From positions 868,001 through 932,000 of the forward strand of contig JADNRZ010000009.1 in assembly GCA_015501605.1 (NCBI GenBank): a stretch of 64,000 nucleotides of DNA, in the 5' to 3' direction. Positions within the stretch are counted from its first letter, which is position 1. Each line of letters opens with the position of its first letter. The translations under genes and the position numbers were made by a program. The stretch comes from Panaeolus papilionaceus. Lineage: Eukaryota > Basidiomycota > Agaricomycetes > Agaricales. The notes below the pieces were generated by a model, which did no database searches, was not told the origin of the DNA, and saw nothing but the letters and a program-made list of their open reading frames with translations. This document shows positions 39,807-50,987 of the stretch, piece by piece.

Positions 39807-40330
39807 TTAGGAGGTAACTATGAACCACCAACATGAAGACGAGTGCATCATCCGACAAGCGGTATCAATTATGATGCAATACGTACGGGCTGGCAATGTC
39901 AATGGGGGATGCAGGGTCGATTCTATCTCAAGCACAGTCGAGCACTGGTCGCATTTAGTATGTCCCATCCAGTCAAAAAAATCATTAACAACATCGTCAC
40001 ATCTACCGGAGCATGACGACGACAAAAGCCTATTCGGTGTATTTTAATTACTCTCACCAGGGTTTAAGTTTATCGCAAGCTCGAAAGTGCGGAGGTGCTG
40101 TCGTAAGGTGTACAATGTGCTCATTGCCCCACATAAAGTCGCCGATGCTTTTCCGGTCATCCCGAGCCGCCGCAACGATTTCGAGTAAAGGAAATACGCC
40201 TTTCGTTCTGAGCATGGTTATTGTCTGAGCGTGTCCATTACCTCGTGGTCTATGCGCAGCTCATGCCCCAAAGCCTTCTCAATTTCCGGTAATGAACTGA
40301 GACCACTAGTCGAAATAGGACAAGACATGC
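39807..40330 (-). other. coding-like fragments, possibly a broken gene (minus strand)
   Basis: In order on the minus strand are SSLPEIEKALGHELRIDHEV (about 40300-40240), then, one base out of frame, TKGVFPLLEIVAAARDDRKS with IGDFMWGNEHIVHLTTAPPH (about 40210-40080), then a frame with DVVNDFFDWMGHTKCDQCST (about 40000-39940). The amino-acid use looks like real protein. The step between the first two segments leaves only a 34-base space, too short for a normal intron, which suggests a frameshift in a pseudogene. The family is unknown. Confidence 0.25.
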
Positions 40331-41021
40331 TACCCATCTATTTGTAGATCATGAAAATCCTAGGACCTGCGAGTGAAGAGCTTACCTCTTCTCACCTATA
40401 TAGAAGCTGTGCAGCTCGAATCGCCTAGTCTGTGATTATAAACAGTATACAGTTAAGTTTAGCATTTGCTGAGAGAAACAGGAGGATATGTGATTTTTCC
40501 AACGGTCGGTACGACGGGGTTGTCTCATTGAGACAGAGACAATGGATTGGCAGGTGTGCTCTGATGGACCTCGAAGACGGCGGCATCATTCCTGAGGGCT
40601 GGCTGACCCCTGAAGAGGGTCGTACCGAGCTTCGATGATCAGGTTTCGCTCATTCGGCGATTCATTTAAACGCCCACATGCCTGAAACTCCAGCAAGGTA
40701 ATGACATAGATAATTTGGGCTACGGTGTAGAACGCCGACCTTCGATAGCTTATCGTGCTCTCTCTCGTCTATGGAGCTAAAGAGCGATGTTTCGCGCTAT
40801 GTAGTATATCGAAAGTCTCATGCTAATCATAGATGGCATGTCGTGCTTACCATGGGACCGCTGGACATAGTCCGGAAGGTCTGATACGAAGAATGATGAA
40901 TTGGAAAGACAGAACATGCATTCGGAGTCTGTGCACAAAACGCCTTGATGTCCATTCCATTCCCACAGGACCACTAATAAGCCCTACAACCCAGTTTTTT
41001 CCACGATTCCAGTTGAGTATG

Positions 41022-41799
41022 TCAACAACTATCCTTGGTCGCCGCACCCAAACTCTCCGAGCTTCCTGACATTTCGTTCAGCCTATCGGATACGGAGGAG
41101 CAGATGACTCCAGCCACGACCCTATATTCACCCTCGAACGACGAAACCTGCCAGTCAGCCAGCTGGCAAATGGATTCAAGGTCGTACGTTAACGCCACCG
41201 CCTGGCCCTCGAAATTCCATGAAGACCAATCGAAAAAACCACACCAGACCACGCTCTTCTCGGCCCGCGCATCATAGTCGTCCAGAAATGTAAACACCAT
41301 AACTATGAAAAGCTCAAACCACGGATATACGGATGCATTGCTGTCTATCTCTGGGACACTGGTTATTCCGATTCCATGCACAGAAACCAACCACTACCAC
41401 CACCCCCTGACCCGGTGGAGACATATATCTCCGTTGCCATATACGTCTTGGATGGCACAGGGGCTGAATTGGACAATTCGAGAAATGTATGAAGTAACGC
41501 GGACGAATGACTTGCATTTTTAGCCTTCTGAATACACCGCTGTTACCCTTGTGGGCGTGTGTGCGGCAGAAGGAACCTTGCATTCGGCATGGAATGCAAC
41601 TCAGCGAACATGCATCATAGCCAGCTGCAACGAGGCAAGGTAAACAAGTGGGACCTGGGTCTTGTACGTAATTGAGGTTGGCAACATCATGTTTTTTCTG
41701 CTTGTCTCGCTGCAACGGCCTCGTTTTCCGACTAGACCAAACGCAGCAGTCGCATTGTAAACGACCGTTATCAGCTGTTGATGAAGCGTCGGCGCTCAT
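41022..41799 (-). other. possible hypothetical gene, Cys-rich first part (minus strand)
   Basis: A frame starting MSADASSTADNGRLQCDCCV (41799) continues through a Cys-rich block with CLPCLVAAGYDACSLSCIPC. A second frame at 41390-41022 contains VYPWFELFIVMVFTFLDDYD, then WCGFFDWSSWNFEGQAVALT and LNEMSGSSESLGAATKDS. These could be two exons of one gene. Neither part resembles a family I know, and the splice sites joining them are not clear, so the call is tentative. Confidence 0.22.
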
Positions 41800-42469
41800 G
41801 AGTAGATTACCGTTTTTCTGGTATGTGTTTCATAGCGGTGACGATAAAAAACAACTGAATGGAATAATTAGGCTTTACAATCGACCCCCAAATGGAGATG
41901 TAGTCCGATTATCAAGACACATTACCATGCAGTGTCTGTCCAACTGTCTGTTGCAGTCGTGCTGCGTCAACGGCCATGATGATTGGGTTGGGACCATCTC
42001 CCAAAAAAAACTGGAACAATCACCGAACGTCGTTTCAAGGCTCCCGCGTCACTTCATTATTCACTTGCATACAGTTTCGAATGAAAATTCAGATGAGAAG
42101 CTGTATATGTCCATATGAGAGACCAAGGGTCCAAGTAAGGAGGTTACAATTGTATACAAGCGATACACGCCCATCCAACGAAGTTTCGAATGTCTGACGG
42201 CAAAGCAATTCTGATATCCAAGATACGGGCCTCAGGAGGATATAGGCAGGATATAAGCCTGAGAAAATCGGCCGGAATTTAACTCATTACGCCTCAGAGT
42301 TGTTGGAAACTTTGGTTTAGGTTACCGATAGAGTCCCCATTCGTATTTTCCGTTAACATTCCAATGAGTTGTCAACAACGAAGTTGAGTTGGATACATGT
42401 TCAGTACCGAACTCATAACAAGAACGAAGAGTCCAGAAGGAATAGATGGAAATGCCCAGTTCAAGGCAA

Positions 42470-42890
42470 TAGCACGTGCCTCAGGCCTGGAGCAGCCTGG
42501 CTAATGTCGTTTGGGTGGATTCCGCGAATGTAGAAAGGCGGACGCCTTTTTGGGTTGTGGATAGTTCAAGTTTTTAACAATTGCGCAGGTGCACTGCTCT
42601 GGTAATGTCCCGGAGGAGCAGGCTATCATATTGACGGTTCGGAAATCTGGATGGTTGTATCATGGATGTAACGCCTGCGCAAAGTAGTTCATCACCGTTC
42701 GCCTGGGAAACAGTGATGATGGCTGTCTACCCGCTGGTAGTGGTGCGCCTTTTTCGAAGATGAAAATAACATTACGATCCTCTGGCAATACATCAGGATG
42801 ATCCCAGTAGCCAGCACAGGTCCATGTACGGCGCAGAGGTGAATGAGAATCAGCAAATCGATGCAGCACTGTGGGCTGGGTTTGGCTTTT
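42470..42890 (-). other. coding-like fragment, unrecognised (minus strand)
   Basis: The frame VLHRFADSHSPLRRTWTCAG runs on through HPDVLPEDRNVIFIFEKGAP to MNYFAQALHP (about 42870-42660). After a possible short intron a further frame reads RFPNRQYDSLLLRDITRAVH and TTQKGVRLSTFAESTQTTLA (about 42640-42490), interrupted by a stop. It may be the remains of a gene. I cannot name a family. Confidence 0.22.
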
Positions 42891-42899
42891 GAGTATCTG

Positions 42900-45285
42900 A
42901 AGGGGGCATCGAGCTGAGTTCAGACTTGTCCTTCGCGGAGCAGGAATGCATATAGATGATCTCAGAGTGTCATGTACCTATCCGAAATGAGGCGTTGTAT
43001 AAGTTAACTCATTGTTGAGTCCATTGCTTCGTTAATAGACCCAACAGCGTAATGAAAAGCCGTGGGCGGAAGAAACAATCAGGAAGAGCTTCGAAAAGAG
43101 TTGTTCCAAAAACAAGAAAGGGAGGGTCCAAGATATTTCATACGATCTAATGGGCTCCAAGTCGGTTGGATATCCTTCGACGGTCGCACGAAGAATCGCA
43201 TTATTGAAGATCTAGAAGGACGAAAATGAGGGAGCACTCGAACCCAGTTTGTTTGTAGTTTTACTTTTTGTGAAAAACGTTCGGTTGCTTTGGCGAAGCT
43301 CCCCCTGCTTACCCCTGTCGAAGTCCTTCTCTGTTATGAGTAAGAGACACAATAAAGATAAAAACAACCTCTGTCGGCGCCAATCTATTGTAAGAAACCA
43401 GGAGAACGTCTAGACCTGTAACAAAACAGAAAGTTCGAACAGATGGAAAAAGCTTAGGATGCAAGATCAGCATATAGTTAAGGTGGGTACCGCGCCGCGG
43501 TTGACGCGGGATTAAAAAGCTCTAGTTTCGAAACAGACGGCACACGGCACTTGCATGGAAAGGACGAGCAATGATGAGCGAGATTATGGTTAGGTAGTGC
43601 TCTTCGCCGATTAGTATTCGATGTCGGTTGGGGACAGAGGATTTTTTTTTCTCGATAGGACAAGGAAGGAGCACGAAGGATTCGGAAGCATCGATCGATC
43701 ATTCTATAGGTAGAACAAGAGTGTACGTCTATATCAGGTGGAAAAAGTATAGATGGTAGAGCCAGTACCAATTGCAGACAAAGTTCCCGTTAAGGAGTGT
43801 GCAGTGGGTTCTTCACCACCTGTCTGCTTGTTGTTTTATGATCGTCATACATATGTCTGCTGCTCTTCTATGAAGCGGTCAGACATTGCCAGCAAAACAT
43901 CTATAGAGAAGAAAGAAATGCTATTGAGCGCTGATCTGAGGGAAATGACGACGCGGGAACGGTGGTTGCATAGGTTGGAGCCGTGTCTTCATCGATCATA
44001 CGGATGGGGAAACGGCGAAGCGAGGTAATTAGAAAAACACAGCATGATGGGAGGCAATTGTCCGAAAATGAGAAGGGAAAATAAATCACGAGTGGGAAGG
44101 TAAGTCGTGCGTCATGGGACATAATCGCTGGGATCAATAATCGATGCCAAGGTGGGAGGGGGCGTCTCGAACTTTGAACAGTTAGTGGTTAGTAACCTTG
44201 TAGCCAAAGTAAATGGGGTACTGGTCGTGCGAAATACAGGACGGAGAATAGGTAGAGAAAGTCGAGACGGGGTCTAAAGGTTGCCAGAAATATCTGTATC
44301 GGATGTAGACATGAGCTTGTGTGGCTTCTGAATAGACATCAGCGTCCCGACCCGTGTCCGAGAGGACATGATGAACCCCAACCGCATTCTTGCATCAAGG
44401 AAGTTCTGTTCGATCGTGAGGATCAGAGAGACATTTGAGCTCATTGGACCCCCGATTTACAATGATAAGAGATTAAGATGGTTCTGAGCACCGCGGTGGG
44501 TAAAGGTGTACTAGTTTCTAACGAGAGTCGTTTCGAATGATCTTGAAAGTTGGAATAAGATTGGATAGGAAGAGTAGTTTACAAGCAAGTAAGAGAATAT
44601 GTGACCAGGCACACCTGGTGCTGCTGTATTGTGTGGATCGATGGGGGAGTCGATGGTTCGGGTGGAAAAGGCGAGATCATGAGGATTATTTTGGGTGCAA
44701 TGAACAGTATTGATAGACTTCTGATGGAGCAAGTAGTTGTGGTTGGTGCAGTATGTAGTTGGGATGGGGTATGTGGAATAGAAGGAGACTTGGATGTGCG
44801 TGTAGACTGAGTCGTTGGAGTGTGTATGCTGGGTGGTGGCGTTTGAACAATCGAGTATCGAAACTGGATTAGAAATTGGATTGACAAAACGAGAATTCAC
44901 TGTGGAGAGAGACTGTATATTTGTCAGAGAAAGGACCAAAAAGACTGGAATATATTTTATAGTTGATGACATAAATGTTTCGAGTTAGTCGCGGGAGTTA
45001 GCATGAGGTGCATCTGAGATTATTGCTAAGATTGAGTTTGTATTCGTAAAATGGGGTGCTCGAAATTGTAAAAATCAAAAGGAGATAGTTGATTGGCTGG
45101 ATTCATTTCCGAGGTCCAGGAACGTGAGCTATGACCAAACAACGATTTCCTAATTCAGTTACTCACATCTACGCTCGTCTCCACATCAATCTCGAAACCT
45201 TCACTACTAAAAGGTCTGTTTGATTTTCTTTTTTCTTTTTTATTTTCTGCTCATTCTTCGTTTTCTGTACTCATTCACCCAACAA
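42900..45285. other. gene-poor region upstream of the CENP-B-like gene
   Basis: The plus strand is markedly G/A-rich with many GAAAG and GGAAG runs, giving long Ser/Thr/His/Ile-rich minus-strand frames such as 44511-44972 that do not resemble proteins. The last 200 bases before 45286 are CT-rich and probably form the leader and promoter of the CENP-B-like gene. No gene is called. Confidence 0.4.
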
Positions 45286-46815
45286 ATGCATTCACCAGGC
45301 GTCGAGTATTCTTCCACGTGGTACAGCGCTAACCACATGCCGGTCTACAATTCAGACTATCCGTCACCAGCACCGTCAGACCCTTCTCCTCGCTATGAAT
45401 ATTCTTTGGACAACGTCGGTCCAGCACGCATCGCAAGGAGACAGTCAACTCTTAAACATCCTGTTTGTATTTTATCGCCCTTTTTCCAATTTTATTCTAA
45501 TTTATCCCTTTCATCCTCATCTAGCATTTGAATGGCGTTCTCGCAAATTCACCTCCACCAGATCGCCTTTACCATCCTGCGACTCCAACTTCTGCTTTGC
45601 CTTCCCCGTACTCGCCTTACGACAGGAACGACAGAAGGTCACGTACTCGCTCAATGAATATCGGTATCGACCGTCAACATTCACCAGCAGTTAGTCCAGC
45701 TAGTTCTGTCTCGTCTCTACCACCAGAGAACAGTAGGCCCATCACATCGCGTCCACCGCCGTATCAAAAACCCAAGGGTCACAAGAAACACAGGTTGCGC
45801 GATTTGGATAGGAAAATGATTTGCCAGTACCACCTCGATAACCCAAACGCTCGTCAGGAAGACATTGGTTCTCACTTTGGCGTAGAGCGTAGCACCATTT
45901 CAAAGATCCTCAAGGAGAAAGACAAATGGCTCAACATTTCCGCAGAGGACGAAAGGAACGACCAAACCGCTAAGCACAGGTAACTCGTCCTTCATTTCCC
46001 CCTCGCTCAATTTCTAATCCTTATTAAACAGGCCGTCCAAGTTTCCTGAAATCGAAGAAGCCATGCTCAAGCACCTTCAAGCTTGGTCAGACCAAAAGAT
46101 TTCCATCACCGACAGTCTCATTAAAGACACCGCACTCGAAATCGCCGCTACTTTTGGCGTCAGCAAGGACAAGTTCAAAAGCAGTTCAGGATGGATCGAA
46201 AACTTTAAGCATCGTCACGACATTCGTAAGAATGAATGGACCCGAGCTCGCCAGTACAACACCCAAATCAGTCACATCACCCACCAATCCATGGATAACT
46301 CTTCTATTCACTCCTCCATAACTTCTCATACTCCTCCAATGATGCCCTACGACCACAACATGTCCGATTCTTCGTCGGGCGGTCCATCATCCCATTACAG
46401 TCATTCCGCCTCCTCCGAAAGTCTTTCGTCACATCCTCACTCCCTTCCCCATTCTGGCGCTCACAGCCCTTGGGGAACGTCTGGATCTCCAGATTCACAA
46501 TCTCGTGACATCGTCCTAGATCCATCTTTACAAGATTCTACCACTGCACATGCTCAGCAGCATCTTGCTCATCCAGATCCTTACGCCGTGCCCTACCCAC
46601 AGCCCCTATATCCGTCGAGTGGTCCGGTTGCCCTTGTATCAGCAGACCACCGACCAACGCTCTCAGAGGCCAACGACGCGATTGACGTTCTCATCACGTT
46701 CGTCGACCAGTCCGGCCGCGGCCTCCTCAAAGACGACGATCGTGACACGCTCACAGAAATAAAATACACCATCTTCCAAGCGCTTAATGGCATTACCTAT
46801 GAACGTCGAAGGTGA
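45286..46815 (+). CDS. CENP-B/HTH-psq type DNA-binding protein without DDE domain
   Basis: Nuclear DNA-binding protein with two helix-turn-helix domains related to CENP-B and pogo/Tc5 transposase N-termini. Exons 45286-45462, 45525-45979 and 46032-46815 total 1416 bases (471 residues). Residues 1-165 are Ser/Pro-rich and disordered. The first HTH is at about 170-215 (LRDLDRKMICQYHLDNPNAR, then SHFGVERSTISKILKEKDKW). The CENPB-type second HTH is at about 235-285 (IKDTALEIAATFGVSKDKFK, SGWIENFKHRHDI). The rest is Ser/His/Pro-rich with a small conserved-looking helical end (RDTLTEIKYTIFQALNGITY). There is no DDE catalytic domain, so this is not an active transposase; a domesticated transcription or chromatin factor is more likely. 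Long gene-poor flanks on both sides suggest a long leader and regulatory region. Confidence 0.82.
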
Positions 46816-49800
46816 TGCTTGCCAGATTGAAAAATTTGGCTCCGTACATGAATGCTTGGCGGCTGCTCATCCGGAACCAAATTTCTGTTCTGCCCCGCTT
46901 CACTTGGGCGTTTTTTCTTCTTGAATGGTGCCTCGGCTTTGTGGCGAATCTCGAGTCTGCCGAAGAATCAATTCCTTCGGGCCCCGCTGCTTTCTGTTCG
47001 TTCGTCTTTTTCTCTCTCTGATAAGAGCTTTGCGACGAGCGCGTGTTTCCATCGATGCGGATTCTCGTTTCCAAAATGTATGCGCTTTCTTGTCGCTCTC
47101 TCTCTCTCTCAACTCCCTTTCTTTCTTTCGGCGGTTGTTTGCACAACCACGGCCCGGATCTTTATCTCTGCCCTCCCTTTCTCCCCTCTCCTTGGCCCAC
47201 ACGAACTCTCGCATTCGACATATGCACTTCCATTTTCTCTAGCACTGTTATGGCTCATGTTACGCGCGTTCCACGATTCATTCCACTTCCATTTTTCAGA
47301 TACCATGCACGCTTTTCTTTCGCATTGATTGACAACACGCCAGACGTACATAGCATGAGTAAACCTGATAGGTTACCTTACGAAATTTCCCGGCTTTTGT
47401 TCTTTTATTTCGTGGATTCTTTTCTTTCTCCTGGTATTTCACTTTCCCTCGTTCTATGGTTACGATAACATAATGTTTTCTCGAGAACCGACCTTTACCG
47501 CACGGAGTCTCCCCCCTTCTTTTCTTTATATCGATCGCCCGATTTTTGTTTTTTTAGTCGACTTGGGTTCGAGTTTTTTTTCTTTCTGTTTTTTAAACGA
47601 GTACATAACTTGTTCTGTAGCAATTCCACTTTTTCATATCGGTGTTTTTCGTTAAATTAAGATGGTCAAGCCTTTAATGCCTTTCGTTACCTCTCAGTTC
47701 TTTTTTCCAAGCTTATGCATGGTTTAACTTGTTTCCGTATAGATAGCACGTAGATTCGAATAATAATCATAATAATTTAATTTGTGACCCACCCAACCTA
47801 AACGACACCTCCAGACAACAGCGGCCCTCCTGAACATTCTACCAAGTCATCTATCCCGACGCGTCCTGGTGAAACACGCCAGCCAAGTCCCGTATTCTAG
47901 TTTCCAAGGAGCATGATTCAAGTCGTCAAATCCAATCGACAGTAGTCGCCGCCTATGACGCACGCCAAAAAGTACAATCGCAGCGCCACGGAAAGTACAA
48001 CGTTTGTTTGTTTTTTCTGATTCAACGGGGCAAGACTCCGAAATCCGTTGATATTGATTTGATCCCGGTGGCGATTCAGCGGCCGTTTGGGGAATCGGGG
48101 TTGCCTGATTTGGAGTGGTTGTGCAAATGAATGTGGGAAGAATATCTAAATTTGGTGAGCTGAGCGCAGCCACCACCGGATCGGATCGAGGGCACGCGTT
48201 TCCGTGTTTTGACTTTGACTTTGCAATTGACTTTGATGATGACGGTGGGTTTTTCAATCGTCGTCGTTGGGACGGATATATGATTGACATTGTGGATGCG
48301 GTGTCGTCGGTTTCGAGCTTGGTAGATCAAGCTAGCGTGTGTGGTACGTACACTTTCAGATTCCACCATCATGGCGTTTTTTACTGGTTGATGGCTATCG
48401 CACCTCGTTGTCGGTAGCCGTTTGCTACTAATTCGCCGGTTAGTGGAGAGCGAAGATCAATTCTCGTTTGTCCTTTCGAATTCCGAGTACATACTTACAT
48501 TCCCAAGCAAGAAATGTACATCATAAGTACGCAAGGGACGGGCGATGTGGACCTACTGCATTACATAATACTGGATGCTTTTGAGTAATTTGACCGACTG
48601 TGAACTTTGCATCGATCTTCCCTCTAAAATGCGTCATGTTTCTTTCTTGAGAACAACGATTGACAATGAATTAATTTACCCCCTGATGCCATGCCTCGAG
48701 AATGGTGTTTCATGAGGCATTATCACGAGGAAACTTGGGCGGTGTCATCTTATCAGAAGTCATCCTAGGGAAAGTGCAGTTGAACGACGACAGAAAAAAC
48801 AATTGAGTGTGGTATCCAAGTTGGCTCTGTGTAATTATCAGACACACAGCCTGTCCATGTGAAGTTACTCGAAGGCAAATGGAAATTTCGGCGGTGCCTG
48901 TTTAGATAGTCTTACAATTCCTAACATCTTGGAAGGAATATGTTCATTATTGCGCAGCCTGTTCCTGTGGAGGCTTGCAGACAGAGTCTAATTCCAGTTT
49001 TCAATTACTCGATGCTTACCGTTAAGTCCGTTATTTCGTTCCCGTTTATCCCTAACAATTCAAGCACAGCTGTCTTGGATGTCAGTCAGTTGATATTTGA
49101 CATTTTGTGGGTGACACTATCATTAACAATTGTACTCCGTTGTCAAGAACAATGTCGACTCTCTTGAATGTATTTAGACACAGCAGCGGCCGCCCGTCTG
49201 TCAAAATACCAATTAGTAGGCTTGTAGTGTTCGTAGAGCCGCCAATGAGCAGGCTTTGTCTCAATTGCAGTCGACTCTCAATTTGTGCTCGGGTTCCCTC
49301 TGGGCGGTGTATCTTTACATTGTCGCATCTCCGAAGCACTGGGTAATTCATTGTTGTCGAACTTATTGGTGCGATCTCGCAGTACAAGGTCAAACAGATC
49401 TCAGCGATGCTTGATACATTCGTCTATCTGTCCGAAAGAGATCGACAGATGAGTGCTTCTTGCTGAAATGCAAACTCAGGTCATCTAATCAACGCTGCAA
49501 GTAATGAAACTGCCGAAACGCATGACGATGTCGCCATTTGAACAATGCTTGCGGAAGCAAATTCAAGTTGGAATTCGATCATGTTTATTGTTCTTCTTAC
49601 CCAGTCAGTCAGTCCTCGACGAAGAATAATAAAACCTCGAATCGCGTTGCATATCAGGTACAAAAATGTTTCTGCATTCATGTTAGAACGCGAAAAACAA
49701 AATTCAAGAGTTGGCGTTATCACCTTTGTGGGTGAAACACTCCTCCCGAATTTCAGACGTAATTACGATCATGTCGCCGCACCACAACAGTGAGCGCCAG

Positions 49801-50987
49801 GCGATGTGGTAAGCGTGGAAAGTGTCTCCATACTCCTTGTCATCGAGAAGCATGTTTCGGAACCAAATTATGCAAAATGGGGAATATTATGTATGTTACA
49901 GACTTACAGTGGATTTCCCGACATCGGTTATTGTCATCGATCCTGATTCCTGAGACATGCCGGTACCTTCATCAGTTCAGGACTGCGGGGGCGAGACGCT
50001 TCGGCAGGGTAGGGCGCACGCGAACACAAGCGCCCTGGACGGACCCGATAAAGCTGCCGACCGTTTGCATTGCTCGTCTGGCCATACAAACAGACGGAAC
50101 AAAATTCGATACGCGATCCGAGAATTAATATATAGCCCGGAAGTATTCCTCGAGACGGGATATCGGAAAAGGTCATTGTATCTAAGAAACAGCGGCATTT
50201 CAAACCCCCTCGAATTTGAAAGGGGGAAATAAGAACAAAGCAAGGATATACCAAGGAAATTGATAAATAGAAAAAGAAAAGAGTGGGGGGCATGTTGGTG
50301 ATTTGTAAGAATGATGAAATCAAAAATGACGGGGATTTCAAATTTGTCTTGGACGGCAAACTGTCCAAATTGAGAACAACGATATTACAGGAGCGGGCAC
50401 AAAAACAAGGCAATGTCGGGGAACGTACGCGAGGGGTGTCGATGGATTGGATGTAATTAGTGGCGGAGTACGGATGCAGTGGAGGGTCGCTGCTAGTGGA
50501 GCATCGAAGCCATGGTGTAGCCCAATCAATGAGTGCGTATGTCTGTAGAAACCAAGCAGGGACCGATGGTCGAGAGGTGGACGTAAACCAAGAACAAGGA
50601 ACAGGAATATGTGGGGGTATGATGAGAGTTTCGTTGAACAGAACAGAGAAAGAAAAGATGGATACAAAACAAACAAAAAAAAGTTGAGTTGGTAACGAGG
50701 TGATAAATTGATCGAATGGATGGTGGATGGGATGAGTGGTTGTTGTTGCAGTACATGAGATGTAGCGTTAAAGGGAGAGAGAGTTCGGAAAACAGAAAAC
50801 AGCAACACAAGGTATCAAGGTACATCCAGTTTCAGGAGAGGTTGGTTACATGGTATCTTGACAGGAGGATAGCGAAAGCAGATGATAAGATCAGACAGCA
50901 AGTCAATGTACAACAATGAAGCAGAAGAGTCGAATGTCGATTTCGTGAGGTTTCATCATCAAATAGTTCATTTACCCATCTATGACT
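46816..50987. other. gene-poor region between CENP-B-like and zinc-cluster genes
   Basis: The first kilobase is strongly pyrimidine-rich and T-rich on the plus strand and is probably the 3' untranslated region of the CENP-B-like gene. The rest (about 47800-50987) has only short open frames on both strands without recognisable motifs, and must contain the 3' flank of the zinc-cluster gene on the right. No repeats with clear ends, tRNA or rRNA were seen. Confidence 0.4.
47095..47110. repeat. short (CT)n repeat in the 3' flank of the CENP-B-like gene
   Basis: An uninterrupted CT run of about eight units lies within a larger pyrimidine-rich tract. It is likely part of the 3' untranslated region of the preceding gene. 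Functional meaning is unknown. Confidence 0.7.

Noticed and set aside
44511..44972. 153-codon minus-strand frame rich in Ser, Thr, Ile and His.
   Set aside because: Composition follows the purine-rich plus strand, with several frames open at once and no conserved pattern.
46852..47468. Long overlapping plus-strand frames rich in Ser, Leu and Phe after the CENP-B-like stop.
   Set aside because: They arise from a pyrimidine-rich tract, occur in all three frames, and show no domain or conserved motif.
49934..50413. 159-codon minus-strand frame right of the gene-poor block.
   Set aside because: It has no motif, lies in the presumed 3' flank of the zinc-cluster gene, and overlaps competing frames on the other strand.
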